DNA of 64,000 nt. Origin: Chrysogorgia sp. JL179-B06. Lineage: Eukaryota > Cnidaria > Anthozoa > Scleralcyonacea > Chrysogorgiidae. The notes beneath the pieces were generated by a model that was given only the letters and a program-made list of their open reading frames with translations, made no database searches and was not told where the DNA came from. Below are positions 1 to 11,553 of the stretch, piece after piece. The translations under genes and the position numbers were made by a program. The first letter of the stretch is position 1. Each line of letters begins with the position of its first letter. The stretch is taken from NCBI GenBank assembly GCA_035772405.1, contig JAYKKM010000507.1, positions 372,001 through 436,000 of the forward strand, in the 5' to 3' direction.

Positions 1-127
1 TTTCCACCTCTGCTTCAGACAATAATATATTCCCTGTATGCGCCTCCTATTTGTAAATAAAAATAGACTTAATGTATGCTCGTAGACGTAATGACTTGCT
101 CGATGGCGTGGCAAATTGTTTTGACGG

Positions 128-1699
128 TTGAAATCTTTACATCGCATTTGTGTGGTGAAAGCCAGAAGCCGAACGGTTTTTATGGTGTATATTAATAAAA
201 TCGCCCCGTCTTTGACTGCTCTCTTTGAGCTATCTCTTCAGCAGGGTGTTTTCCCTTCTGAATGGAAATCTGCAAATGTCGTGCCCATACCCAAGAAAGG
301 CGACGCTCATGAGGCCACAAACTACAGACCAGTTTCATTATTATCCCAAGTCTCCAAAGTTCTAGAACGTCTAATTTTCAATCAGGTTTATTCTTTTGTT
401 AATAACTCTTTGCATGACCTTCAACACGGCTTTCGTTGCCATAGGTCATGTGTTACTCAACTTTTGAATGTGCTTCACGACCTTGGTCTTACTCTTGATT
501 CTGGTAAGGAAATTGACATGGTTTATCTTGACTTTGCTAAAGCGTTTGACTCTGTGTCCCATAGCAAACTCTTGTTCAAACTTAAATCGTTTGGAATCTC
601 TGATCCACTTCTTAACTGGTTTGCCGATTACCTTCGTGATCGCAAACAGTGTGTTGTCGTTGAAGGAGTTTCCTCATCCTTTCTTAGTGTTACCTCTGGT
701 GTGCCACAAGGTAGTGTAATAGGTCCTCTCCTATTCATACTTTATGTGAACGACCTTCCGGAGGTAACCAAGAATAGTACTGTTGCGCTTTTTGCTGATG
801 ACAGCAAATGTTATCGTGCTATACAATCACCAGATGATCGAGATCTCCTCCAGCTTGACCTGGACGCTATGTCCAACTGGTCGCTGTCATGGCAATTGAA
901 ATTTAATGTCTCAAAGACGCTTTTACTCAGGATATCCCGCAAACGCAACCCTCCAACTCATTCCTACTTTCTTAACAACGAACCAGTCAAGAGCATAACT
1001 AGCCAAGTAGACTTAGGTGTGGTTATCAGCAATGACCTAAAGTGGTCCCCACACATAGCCAGCTGCACTGCAAAAGCCAATCGTATGCTTGGTTTTCTCA
1101 ACAGGAATTGTACCCAAATGACTGATATTCGTTGCCGCAGGCTTCTTTTTCTTGCTCTCGTCCATTCTCATCTGTCTTATGGTAGTGAGATCTGGGCACC
1201 TCAAGGATCGTCACGCGATCTTGCGATCCTCGAGGGTGTTCAAAGACGTGCTAGCAAATTCATCCTTCAGGATTATGAGTTGTCATATCCTGAACGTCTT
1301 AAGAAGCTTAATTTACTTCCGATATCCTACTGGCTTGAACTAAAGGATCTCGTTTTCTTTTTTAAATGTAAACAAGGCCTCTTCGACCTAGACATCTCCT
1401 CTTTCGTCACTTTTTCTTCTCAAAGCACGTCTCGCACCCGTTCAAATAAGGACAACTTGCTTCAAGTCAACCATTGCAGGACGTCTCTCTATAGGAACTC
1501 TTTTTTCAACCGAATTGTCCTTCTCTGGAATAATCTCTCTCCAACCATTCGTAATAGTTCATCCGTTTCCTCCTTCAAACACAGACTAACTGTTTACTAC
1601 TCTTCTATACTACACTCATCTTTCGATGTTAACAGAATGCGCACTTGGAAAACCTTCTGTTCTAAGTGCCGCTCTTTCAACTTAAGCTGTTGTTCCTAA
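128..1699 (+). CDS. LINE reverse transcriptase, 5'-truncated (CR1/L2-like)
   Basis: This open frame of 523 codons encodes the reverse transcriptase part of a non-LTR retrotransposon, which copies element RNA into DNA at a nicked target. Visible motifs in order are NYRPVSLLS, the first catalytic Asp in VYLDFAKAFDSV, GVPQGSVIGPLLF, and FADDSKCY (the FADD catalytic box), followed by the usual LINE C-terminal region with WNNLSP. The N-terminal apurinic-type endonuclease expected for this group is absent, so the copy is 5'-truncated, as is typical of target-primed insertion. LINE similarity seems to begin near base 190, so the first 20 or so residues are probably host flank and the annotated start is not the natural one. 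The frame is otherwise unbroken, so the insertion is fairly young. A decayed relative lies at 58.6-61.7 kb. The domain call is firm; the clade assignment is inference. Confidence 0.9.
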   Translation: MKSLHRICVVKARSRTVFMVYINKIAPSLTALFELSLQQGVFPSEWKSANVVPIPKKGDAHEATNYRPVSLLSQVSKVLERLIFNQVYSFVNNSLHDLQHGFRCHRSCVTQLLNVLHDLGLTLDSGKEIDMVYLDFAKAFDSVSHSKLLFKLKSFGISDPLLNWFADYLRDRKQCVVVEGVSSSFLSVTSGVPQGSVIGPLLFILYVNDLPEVTKNSTVALFADDSKCYRAIQSPDDRDLLQLDLDAMSNWSLSWQLKFNVSKTLLLRISRKRNPPTHSYFLNNEPVKSITSQVDLGVVISNDLKWSPHIASCTAKANRMLGFLNRNCTQMTDIRCRRLLFLALVHSHLSYGSEIWAPQGSSRDLAILEGVQRRASKFILQDYELSYPERLKKLNLLPISYWLELKDLVFFFKCKQGLFDLDISSFVTFSSQSTSRTRSNKDNLLQVNHCRTSLYRNSFFNRIVLLWNNLSPTIRNSSSVSSFKHRLTVYYSSILHSSFDVNRMRTWKTFCSKCRSFNLSCCS

Positions 1700-1910
1700 T
1701 TCGTCATGTCTTATATTTGTTCTGGTCTTTATTTTATGTATGTTATGTTTGTTTTCATTAAGGTCGGTCTTCACATGGGACTACTCGTGTCCTGTTGACC
1801 TTACCTTCAACCATATATTTAGTTATTCAAAGTTTTTTTTCTAATTTAATAGTTTTAATTCTTTCGCATTTATATATGGTTGTAAAGTTAATAAATAAAT
1901 AAATAAATAT
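1700..1910 (+). repeat. 3' UTR and AAAT-type tail of the LINE
   Basis: AT-rich sequence follows the reverse transcriptase stop and ends at about 1888-1908 in a short run of TAAA/AATA units, the kind of microsatellite tail that closes many CR1/L2-like LINE copies. This fixes the 3' boundary of the insertion near 1910. Confidence 0.7.
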
Positions 1911-2610
1911 TAATCGACTTTGACAACTGACTAGAGATGTTTTTGTTGATGGGATTTATCATTTTTCCTGAGTAACACAAGTATGTTTCATTTGCTGAAG
2001 TAAGGTATGTATGTGTTCGTTCTTCACTATTTGTCTCTAGGGACTCTAGTCTCTTCAATTTGTATCCACGGATTTGAACAAATCGTCATCGACTTAATGT
2101 ATACATTACAATTTAGTTTGATCAACGACACAATCGCTGCCTGTTGATGTGAAATATAAAATATTGTTTTAAATTCTACTTCAACTGTGATACGTGTACT
2201 GTAGTTTTGATTTTAGGATACCCATTCACTTTCGCTTATTATTTGATTTTCTCAGTCATTGAACAGTGCCAAATTACCTAAAATTTAATGGTTAAATTTG
2301 ATTCGTCCTTTCAAATCAATGGTGAAATCATTCAGCATAATTTTAATGTGCAATTCTGCTAGAGCGACTTCTCACTCTTGTTTGTGCAGTTGTGCCTGTA
2401 TTAAAATACAAGTTAAAAAATGGAAGGGTATTCTAAAATCGCTAATGATAAAACGTTCTTTGCTACATGTAAATCCTGCTGGTTAACCTTAAAACAAGTG
2501 TGGGCAACAACTAGCTGCCAACAAATTATGGGTTTTAATATGGCCCTTTTAGAACGTGAATTTATTCAAACTGTTTCTGACAATGTATAGTGTTACTTCG
2601 AAAAGTTCTT
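1911..2610. other. AT-rich intergenic sequence
   Basis: I see no convincing gene or repeat here. The one small open frame (2298-2486 +) has no recognisable motif or coding-like composition. Confidence 0.5.
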
Positions 2611-4520
2611 TTAGAACTCAATTTGCCATTGCTTAAGCAATGCCTTCGAATGTTTGATTTTCTTTAAGAGAATGGAAGCTGTTGCATCAGCCTTCATCGC
2701 CTCATATGTTGGTGCATCAAGGTTGTCTTTCATGCAGTATCCTTTTTCCCACTCTGACAATAATCTCTGTGATTTACTGTCTGCTAAAACCTTTGCTTGA
2801 ATGGGAGCAATAATTTCCTTGTATCTATTTTCATAGGTCGTTATATCAGAGTTTCCGCTGATCGCTTGTTTCAACTGGCTTCGATTTTTGTCAAGCTTCT
2901 TAACTTCCGTTGTCCTGCCAATGCTTTCGCTAACCGAGTCTGTAGCATGTGACTATCTTTGTTGCCATCCTGTTGGGCCATTGCAGAACTTGGTTTGGAT
3001 GTACATGTACTTTGATCAGGTATTGCTGTATTCTCATTTTCGGAAGGTGCACTTAACGGTGACTGCCCAGGATGGTTGAAAGGTTGAACAAAGTCAGATA
3101 AATTAATTAATTCATCTTGTGCAGGGGATATTTGTAAAACTTTCTCTACTTCCTCCTCTTCTGTGACCACGGATTTTTCTGCTGTTTTCTCTGATTGATC
3201 TGCTCTGGCCATTGGTACTTGTGCTGTTTTCTTTGCAGGCTCGTCTTCTGTGTCCACTACTATGTCATTGTTGACAATGGCTTCAGGGTCTTGAGCATGG
3301 TTATTTACACATGTATCTTCAAAATCAGTTGTGGGGATAACCTTTGTTGATCAACCCATATGATGTATGCTGGTATTGTGATGTTTTCTTGCACACATTT
3401 TCCCCAGCACTTTTGAAGATACGCTTGCTCTTTTGACAGTGAACTTGACCTGAAATGATGGAGTAGTGGACCATGTTGATCTTGGCTCGGAGAGTTGACA
3501 ATATCATTGAACCACTGCTTCTTCTTATCTGTTCCACCACACCTTCGCCCTCCAAAAGGAAATCACTGATCTGTTGGAGATGAGCTTGCCACTCTCTGCT
3601 GTGCTTTCGTATCAAAGTGAGAGGAACACATGTATTGGTGGGTGATGGCAGGCATTTGGAAAGGTTGCTAATTTGTGCCTGTTGGTTGGAAGCGTAATCT
3701 TCTTGTAACCCCATCTCCCTTTGAGGCTGTAGACGAACGAACAGGTTTGGAATGATCTGCCCTGGATGGTAATTGCTCGTGTGGCAAGTGATTCTCTTTA
3801 TGTGATTAAAGATTCTTTCTTGTTGCTCTGCATTTGATGCTTGACCAGAAATAATACGAAGCATGATACCACCATGTGCAGTATACTCCAAACAGCTTCC
3901 TCAGCGATAGGTTCTTGGGTTGCTTGACCAATTCTTCAGAAGAATGGAGTGTAACCATGCCCGATTGTAGTACCGGAGAATCAGCACAGGGGATTTCTTG
4001 GCATCAGCTGAATACAAGATTCTCTGCATTTCTACCAGTGTGCTTATGACAGTTTGTGGTTTATCTGACATAACACCTGATTGCTGAACATATCCACTCG
4101 TTTTGATTAATGCACTTCTGTAGTCAGCAGTCCTCTTACTGTCTTTGTTACCAAGGCACAGCTTAATTGAACTTTCCATTACTTTGGCTTCTGGAGCAGA
4201 CATATGTGATGGTAATTCGGTGAAGATGTTTTCAATGTGATGACCAATGCCATGCAGTGGTTCAGTGGGAAGAATTTCATAATCTTGCAGACCGATGTCT
4301 TGCAATTTTACCATTGGATTATTGCAAAGCAGAGCTGGCACACGTTGCTTTCCACGCATTTCTTTAGTGAGACAATCCTGCTGTTGTGTCTTGATTCCAT
4401 CTTTAAATATGCCTCTTGATGCAAATTCTTGCTCTAACTCTGCCTTTGTTAATCCATGTAATGGTTTGGCTGGCTTTCTTCTGAATCGAGTTTTGTCAGG
4501 CCACTTTGCCTTTCATTATC
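2611..4520 (-). pseudogene. Decayed unknown gene, probably transposon-derived
   Basis: The minus strand from about 4520 down to 2611 is coding-like but broken. From the N-terminal side it holds a SAP-like stretch near 4430-4380 (LTKAELEQEFASRGI), then a segment at 4359-3901 with EPLHGIGHHIENIFTELP. A single in-frame TGA at 3901-3903 separates this from the next block (3891-3325), which is in the same frame. A later block (3257-2871) is acidic and Ser/Pro-rich, and a frame change near 2900 leads into a likely coiled-coil tail (2920-2611). The 5' side is cut off by the LINE tail at about 4561. I do not recognise a named family, though the HxIENIFTELP motif feels like one repeated across cnidarian genomes. 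Function unknown; transposon origin is inferred from the surroundings. Confidence 0.5.
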
Positions 4521-4560
4521 GCTTGTTGTTTCTCTTCAAGTGCGACAAGCTGGCAGTTTA

Positions 4561-4868
4561 TCAATCAATCAATCAAAATATTTATTGATACCTTAAAATT
4601 AATAATACATAATAGGCCCCTGCAGGAGGATCTAAAGGTTAGCCCTATTATTGATCCCCCTAAAAAAAATTAGTAGGTAAAAGATTAATATAAGTTAGTT
4701 TAACAATACAATACACGTTAGTGAATGTCCATATATCGCCTTAATTCTTGTTTGAATAGTTTTAAATTGTTTGCTTCTGCAACATTTGGAGGCAAAGAAT
4801 TCCATGTTCTTATAATTCTCACGAAAAAAGAGTATTTGAAACCGTTTACTCTTGATAACTTAACATAT
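4561..4868 (-). mobile_element. LINE 3' end, copy 1
   Basis: The minus strand encodes only the last residues of a LINE protein (RTWNSLPPNVAEANNLKLF ending RRYMDIH, stop at 4722), followed by its 3' UTR and a TTGA-repeat tail that reads as TCAA units at 4561-4575 on the plus strand. It is nearly identical to 5478-5790. It is truncated at about 4868, where unrelated sequence begins. Confidence 0.75.
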
Positions 4869-5477
4869 AATGGGCTATTCCATTTAATATCCGCACCCCC
4901 CCCCCTATCGAGGACCTTGGAATTCTTCAGGGTAAGGCATACTGCCATGTGGAATTCCTCAGGTGTGTATTTTCAAGTATGAAATTCCTCAGGGTGCGTA
5001 TTTTCTAGTATGGAATTCCTCAGGGGTGTGTATTTTCAAGTATGAAATTCCTCAGGGTGTGTATTTTCTAGTATGGAATTCCTCAGGGGTGTGTATATTC
5101 TAGTATGGAATTCCTCATGGGTGTGTATTTTCTAGTATGGAATTCCTTAGGTGTTACACGATGCAATGGCACACAAAGTTATCTGCAACGTTGCAATAAG
5201 TAGAAAGCTGCTCTATGTTTTCGTGAAAATGCAACTGTCACGAATCTGAAGAATTCCATAGCATTTTGGCCAACCCTTGAGGAATTACGGACTGAAATAC
5301 ATATACCATCCCTGAGGAATTCCCAACCCGGTCTCTTCCTTAAATTAACTATTATTGTTAATTTACAAATTGCTTTGAATTAAGGATAATGGTTAATCTA
5401 ATGTTAGAACCCAACCCCAACATAACAAAGATCCTAACCCTAACCCCCGCCAAAATTTTGACCATGTATACTGTGGT
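4869..5477. repeat. Repeat block with a 33-bp minisatellite
   Basis: Between the two LINE 3' ends lies a segment starting near 4870 with a C-rich run (4889-4901). It then carries about seven copies of a unit of roughly 32-33 bp at 4910-5155, each with GGAATTCCTCAGG and a TGTGTATTTTC core. Inverted echoes of the GGAATTCCTC motif occur at 5276-5325. The stretch 5407-5455 includes CCTAACCCTAACC-like sequence. The overall look is that of a degenerate non-autonomous DNA transposon with an expanded internal minisatellite; no coding potential is seen. Confidence 0.65.
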
Positions 5478-7260
5478 TCAATCAATCAGTCAAAATATTT
5501 ATTCAGGATACCTTAAAATTAATAATACATAATAGGCCCCTGCAGGAGGATCTAAAGGTTAGCCCTATTATTGATCCCCCTAAAAAAAATTAGTAGCTAA
5601 AAGATTAATATAAGTTAGTTTAACAATACAATACACGTTAGTGAATGTCCATATATCGCCTTAATTCTTGTTTGAATAGTTTTAAATTGTTTGCTTCTGC
5701 AACATTTGGAGGCAAAGAATTCCATGTTCTTATAATTCTCACGAAAAAAGAGTATTTGAAACAGTTTACTCTTGATAACGTTACATATAATAAGTATTTG
5801 TGCTTTGCTCTAGTTCTCTGGTATTTCTTAAATTCCAAAACGTCATTAAAATTCGTTTTGTAGCACTCTGAGAGACAAATACTCCCTGCGTCTTTCTAAA
5901 GTGTTACATTTCAGTAGCTTACACCGATCCAGGTAAGGCATCTCCCCCGCTTCTGATTTAGGGAAGGGTCAAATATACGTTTCTGCCAAAAAGATGTCAA
6001 TATGACTTCTCTTACAAAACCCCCTCCCACCCTACCAAAGACGCCAGGCTCCAATAGCGGATAATTCGCATAACTATATTTCTACATTTCCCAAGACTCG
6101 AGATTGCGGAGATTTTTCGAGTTAGTTGCAAAATCATAAATTAATTTTTAAAGGTATAAATATATCTGCAACCTATTATGCTTGCAGGCTATTTCGTCAT
6201 ACACTTTGGTTTGTTATATGAAAGGAGATTCAGAGTCAGTGTTTTTAAGCGTATATTTCGAGAAAAAAATACGTCATGCCTATAAACCCCCTCCCTCTCA
6301 GACTTCATATTGACGTCTTTTTGGCAGAAACGTATATTTGACCCTTCCCTTAGTGCAATCCGCGATGCTCTTCTCTGAACCGATTCAAGAGCCTTAATAT
6401 ATTTTATTAAGTACGGTGACCATACCGGCGCACAGTATTCCAAAATGGGTCTTACTAAGGCTTTATACAACAAGGTAAATATGGTTATGTTCGATGATCC
6501 GACGGTCCTCTTCACCAGGCCCAAGACACGATTTGCTTTACTAACCACATTATGCACTTGAGTTGTGTCATCATGATACCTAGATCTTTAAATTTGTCTG
6601 TCACTTTAAGCTTCTTATCTGACAGATAGTATTCAGGATGAGAAGAGTCTTTTGAATGTGTTATACGCATCACTTCACATTTCTCGAGATTGAAATTGAG
6701 TTGCCAGTTTTCGGTCCAATCATTCATGTAATTTAAGTCGGTTTGTAGGATACTAATATCTATGGCTTTATTGACCAATTTTCGATAAATCTTGGTGTCG
6801 TCCGCAAAAAGCTTGATCGAGCTTTGGATTCTCACGGGTAAATCGTTTGTATAAATTATAAATAGAATCGGACCCAAGACTGTTCCCTGGGGTACCCCTG
6901 ATTTAACATGAGTCCAACTTGACTGCGATCCACGCACGATTACACGTTGATGGCGATTTGTGAGAAAATCTCTAAACCACTCCAGCAGTGGTCCACCGAT
7001 ACCGTACTGTTTTAATTTGTATAACAAGCGCTCATGTGGAACTTACTGAAGTCCATAATTACAACATCAGTGGCAGTAGCTTCGTCTCTTGATCTAGCCC
7101 AGTCGTTGAAACATATTAGTAATTGAGATAAGGTAGATTTATTTTGTTGGAAACCGAACTGGAGTTCACAAAAAATCTGTCGATCTTGCCAAAACTAGAC
7201 ACATCTGTCACGAACAATCTTCTCTGCGACTTTGGATATTATAGAAGTTAAAGGTCCCAC
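5478..7260 (-). mobile_element. LINE fragment, same family as copy 1, split by a MITE
   Basis: Read from 7260 down to 5478, this is a 5'-truncated CR1/L2-like LINE. Reverse transcriptase pieces are at 7250-7030 (FGFQQNKSTLSQLL, VVIMDFSK), 7027-6512 (GVPQGTVLGPILFI, LFADDTKIY) and 6557-6350 (RPILEYCAPVWSPY, VQRRASRIAL). The frame is then interrupted by a 389-bp MITE and resumes at about 5957 down to 5638, ending RRYMDIH. Several frameshifts, for example near 7025, 6550 and 5850, show that it is dead. The tail is a TTGA repeat at 5478-5495. The endonuclease region is missing. Confidence 0.85.
5961..6349. mobile_element. Harbinger-type MITE with TTA target duplication
   Basis: This 389-bp insert has terminal inverted repeats of roughly 70-75 bp: GGGAAGGGTCAAATATACG at the left end is mirrored exactly by CGTATATTTGACCCTTCCC at the right. 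TTA directly flanks both ends (5958-5960 and 6350-6352). A 3-bp TWA-type duplication is the hallmark of PIF/Harbinger elements. No protein is encoded, so it is non-autonomous. It sits inside the LINE coding region, which resumes on the far side, so it is younger than the LINE. Confidence 0.85.
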
Positions 7261-7689
7261 CATATTTTACGGTTTAAATGATTAAGGTTAGGATTAGGGT
7301 TACGGGTATAAAAAAACAGATGGAAACCACTACTGAGTACAGTGCTCACTTGCTCGCAACCCTCAAATTCTCTATCCCCTCCCCCAACCTCAGGCTATAT
7401 ATAAACCTCATTCTAATCATTACCGTTGGTTGCATTTATTAACTAACTGTGGTTGCATCTATAAAAGTGAACAACCAAAACAAATAAAACAATAAATAAA
7501 AAACAAATAAAAAAAACATTGATTACGCCGACGTCAAACTTTTGTAGGTTTCTATTAGCTCAACCAAGACCAAACGTTTGCCGGTGCATGCAATGTTTTT
7601 TATTTGCGATGATGCCAACAAAAAACGAACAGTTCTGGGCAATTCAACTGTCACTTTCAGCTGCCACGAATTCACTGTATTTTGCTATA
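7261..7689. other. Intergenic sequence
   Basis: Low-complexity AT-rich DNA with a short TTAGGATTAGGGTTA-like stretch at 7285-7300. No supported gene. The open frame at 7519-7710 (+) lacks recognisable features. Confidence 0.45.
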
Positions 7690-8545
7690 AATCTAGGTAG
7701 TATTTGTTAAATCTCTAACAAAACTGATGCTTTTCTTTAAATTTCTGTCTTCAAGCTCGTCCAACTTTCTTTTCTTGCCAAAACCGGAACCGCCTTGGAT
7801 AGCTGTCGTTAATTCATTAACTTGATCCAGGTCGACCTGAAGCTGACGGATTCTGTCGGCGTTCTTTTGAATAGTTCCTGGTTTGCAATTCCGTTGACCA
7901 GGAGCTGGCACGTTATCACGGACATCCTCACGAATTCGCGATAGCAGATTCTTCTCTTGTAATAGCAGTGTAGCCTGATGCTCTCTCCACGCTCTTCCAC
8001 AGCTTTAATCACATCACATCTCGACTTTTTTGTTTTAATGCAACATTTTTTGGCTGTTTCATTCCAAAACACTCTTCTCCATGCCTTTAGCTGTTTAAAT
8101 TTCATGTTGCGTGTATATCTTGACACCTCTAATTCCCCATGCCTTTGGGGATCGCAAAAAACTAGCTGTTGACGGGATCCGCGAACAAGACGCACTTTCC
8201 TTTCCTTCATGTTGAGTAGTAGTAATAAACGTCAAATGGTTCATTCTCATTCTCTGCAGTTTGAGCATACTTTACAATGCCGATGACAAAGAAAACGTTG
8301 CCTTTATCAACAGTTTCTAACCCCACTGAGGCCACGGTCGTCGTTATTTCTTCACAAATATTAACCTTAGATCCTTCTTGCTCAAAGGCGAACCATTTAA
8401 TTCCAAGTCGTCTTCAATTTCAAGCCGAAGCTCTGCAAGCGTCGATTCTTTGTTGAACAACGCAATATCCCGACAGTTTCTCCGTCGTTAACAATTTTAA
8501 GAGAACACATTGTAATTTTTGTCAAGGTCTACGATGGCGCTAAAT
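7690..8545 (-). pseudogene. Decayed unknown gene
   Basis: Coding-like minus-strand sequence runs from about 8545 to 7693 but changes frame several times. An upstream part (8400-8215) reads with motifs such as VNICEEITTTVASVGLETV and NVFFVIGIVKYAQ. A middle part (8210-7960) has KFKQLKAWRRVFWNET. A tail (7950-7693) has NVPAPGQRNCKPGTIQKNAD and the basic run GKKRKLDELEDRNLKK, which resembles a nuclear localisation signal next to a short coiled coil. I do not recognise the family. Its mirror arrangement with the plus-strand gene at 9.9-10.8 kb could mean both belong to one element, but this is speculative. Confidence 0.4.
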
Positions 8546-9820
8546 TCTTTACTAAGTCAGGGGGTACAGCCCATACCTAGCCGGTTCCGGAATTGTCTTT
8601 CCATTTCACATTTGTAGTCCATGATATTTGTAATTTTATTATTAATAATAGTGAATAAATAAGCGTACGCGGATATTGTGGCGAGTCTGTTAACGCGTTT
8701 ATTCAAAATTTAAAGATGTTTTGGACCCACGCCAAACAAAGATGCCAAACAAAATTGAATGTTTGAACTTTCCTAGTTCAAAGTTTACAACTGCTGTTAC
8801 TAAACTGCGAAATATCGAAATAAGTACAGAAATTTTGACTACAATGCATGTCATTCGGAATTCGGCAAAGTAAACAAGATCAACGTTTACGCCGAAATTT
8901 AAGATGTCACTGGCCTTTATAGAACTTCGACTGTCAGGTTCGAGACCGGCTTGCTTGACCGGCTGCATGCGGCTTTTCTCAAATTTTTCTCCTTTTCCAA
9001 ATGTCGAGTTATGCCGGTGCATCTGAAGGATGAACACCGCAGATAAAAAACAGTGATTAAGCCTTAATGGACGAACCATTAGTTTTCCGAAAAACACCTC
9101 CGTTTGCAAACGATTTGTTTAACACCGCCACTCATGATAACATGAGGAAATAAATTTGAATTATACGTATAATTGTCTAATTCAAGTGAAACTTTACTGA
9201 TTGTAGTTGCTGTATAGTGACTGTATATATTAAAATCATCTCAATATCTAAAAACCAGCGACAACAAAGGGAAAGAGAAGGGGAAAAAGGCCTAGTGAAA
9301 CAATTTTTTTCTAGTGAAACAAAACAAAGGCTGCTTTTCGAACAAGTGTCGGGAGCTCTCTGCTTAGCAAAAATGCCCCTTGTCAATTTCAATCAGCAAA
9401 AATGCCGATAAGAGACATTTAAAGGGCATCAGCTATACGATCTGAACAAATCTACTACATGTGCATGATTGTGAATCCAAATGGATTGCTGAAGAGCAAT
9501 CGATTTGCTTACTCACCTAAAAATGTGCAAAAAGGTCCTTCAAACATGCTTTTGTTCGAACATGCTTCACTCGCTCAAAACCTCTGAAGCAATTTTCTCG
9601 CCAGTATCAAAAGCAATTTTGCTCCCATTTACAAACAACGTAGTTAATAACCTTCCAGTCCTAACTAGAAGTGAAAACCTGTCGTGTGGGATGAGAATAT
9701 CACTGAAATAGTCCATTATTCTTTCAGGAAAAATGCTCGCCTGACGCCGGCCATTTCCCCTGAAAGTGAATCCGTACCTATTTAAAACTATAACGAAATA
9801 TTCGTTGCAGCACTCCTTGT
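8546..9820. other. Intergenic sequence between two divergent decayed genes
   Basis: Several short open frames exist on both strands (for example 8699-9109 on the minus strand), but none has a family motif or convincing coding character. This gap would hold the promoters if the flanking genes were once a divergent pair. Confidence 0.4.
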
Positions 9821-9821
9821 C

Positions 9822-10822
9822 TTGTTAAAATGTCAAAATTGCGGTTTGAAAGCATTGAACACGGTGACTTGTAACTATGTATATAAATGTGAGTATACTG
9901 TGCCCAAACTACACGTTATTACTGAGCGCCATAAAAACGTAAACAAAGACTGTGTTCACACAATGCCTGCACGAAAAATAAACAACAAAGAGGATCATAA
10001 AAAGTATCGGTTTAATTTTCTTCACAGGTTAATAATTGCTGTCGTGGCAATAGAAGTGTTACCAAACAACTTTGAGCAATACCTCCGTCTGAGCTTGCTT
10101 TTTGAGCAACAGAGAGCAGAACATTCAAAAACAAAGAAACGGGAAGGTGAGGTTTTCACACCCAAGGCACAAACAAGAAAATCGATGCAGATGCCAAAGA
10201 CCTTTACTAAAGATGTTATCCAGTCTGCTAGTGGATTATTAGAGAAAGAGCGCATGTTATTTGTCAACAGAAAGGTAGAAGAGATGCAAACAGATCCTTT
10301 TTTTGAAAACTGGGGTTGTCAGGAGATAAATGGCGTGATACTCGGCGTGATGGAAAAAACGTGGCGTGATGGAAAAAAAACGAACTTCTCAAAAATTGTG
10401 TCAAGGAGTTCATTTCAAAACAGTCAAGTGATGTAAAAAACCAGGACGGTAGAGGAGCGGCGATTGAAAAACGTATGATGAGTAATATGGACGCGCTTGA
10501 GAAAGCGAATTTTATGGTGAATAACGACTATACAACCTTCTGCCGTGAAATAAATATGAAGGGCGAGGTTAAAAGAGCTGAGCTCGAACGTGAATTTGAC
10601 AACACTTTTTCAAATTTAAAAAGAGCTCAATCAACTCTTGTTAAATCATTAGAATAATTCGAAAGCAAGGTTAGCCGAGAAAGCACTTCCTGTGACACCG
10701 CAAGTGACGCTTCCTACGATAATATTGAACCTGCCTCAGAACCTATGAAGCTTTCAAAAGATGAATTAGACGAATTAGAGAAATCTATCTGGGATGATTA
10801 CGATTCAGGATCTATGAAATAA
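9822..10822 (+). pseudogene. Unknown coiled-coil protein gene with a frameshift and a stop
   Basis: The first frame, 9822-10436, may truly start at the Met at 9963. It shows a helical segment (LHRLIIAVVAIEVLPNNFEQ) and a charged stretch. Near base 10370, in a poly-A run, the coding-like reading moves to another frame, which continues through 10475-10654 (ELEREFDNTFSNLKRAQSTL, likely coiled coil). It then meets one TAA at 10655-10657 and resumes in the same frame with an acidic end (KLSKDELDELEKSIWDDY) to a stop at 10820-10822. One frameshift plus one nonsense codon suggests a young pseudogene. No known family is recognised. Confidence 0.45.
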
Positions 10823-11142
10823 ATAACTCCAATTTTGATAAAGTGTTTTTAGCCTTTTATAGACGCGAAACAATCTTTGAGCCCATTACTGACGTGTTGA
10901 TTGTGTTTATCTTATAAATTCACGTATAAATACCTGCTCTGTTGTAGTTAAAGTTCGTTTGAAAAAAAAACTGACAATAAGTTTGTGTTTTCACATGTTT
11001 TTGTCCTCGAAATAAGACGCATGTATATTCTTACACAAAGTACTCTTCTCAAAATTATTGGATGACACTGCAAAATGGCTTACTTCAGCCGTTGCTCAAT
11101 GCTCAATCATATGACATGAATTGCCCTTGAACTTATTTTCAC

Positions 11143-11251
11143 AGACAGACCGACCGACCGACCGACCGACCGACCGACCGATAGATAGATAGATAGATAG
11201 ACCGATAGATAGATAGATAGACCGATAGATAGACCGACCGACAGACAGATA
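11143..11251. repeat. Tetranucleotide microsatellite, ACCG/GATA type
   Basis: Tandem ACCG units are followed by blocks of ATAG/GATA units with interspersed ACCG and ACAG. This is a simple-sequence repeat of about 110 bp. The minus-strand open frame across it (11096-11335), with Ser/Ile/Tyr/Leu repeats, is an artefact. Confidence 0.9.
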
Positions 11252-11553
11252 GATATCTGAAAAACATTGGGCCCAATACAATGGCCAATGGTCTAACCGC
11301 AGAAAAAATCCTGCTTTTTCATACAATTTTTTCAAAATGTGAACACAAACTGGAGTGCATCATCACGTGATGCAGCCCGAATGCATGGGCTGGGGCAGCC
11401 TGCTTGAACCCTGTTTATTATCTGGCGCGAATTTATTTGTGTTTCCCGCCGAACTTTTGAAAATACCTCGCTTGTGTAGTCAAGTCTTTTATATCAATTT
11501 TGGTTGAGTTTTGGAGATCTTTAAAATTAAAATAATTATATACGTCTGTTCAA

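Noticed and set aside
7280..7300. TTAGGG-like sequence as interstitial telomere
   Set aside because: Only one or two imperfect units are present; similar CCTAACCC pieces at 5440 and 39430 are parts of dispersed repeats.
8699..9109. 136-residue minus-strand frame
   Set aside because: No motif, unusual composition and no neighbouring frame that extends it.
11096..11335. Minus-strand frame with Ser/Ile/Tyr/Leu repeats
   Set aside because: It is a translation of the GATA/ACCG microsatellite and has no other support.
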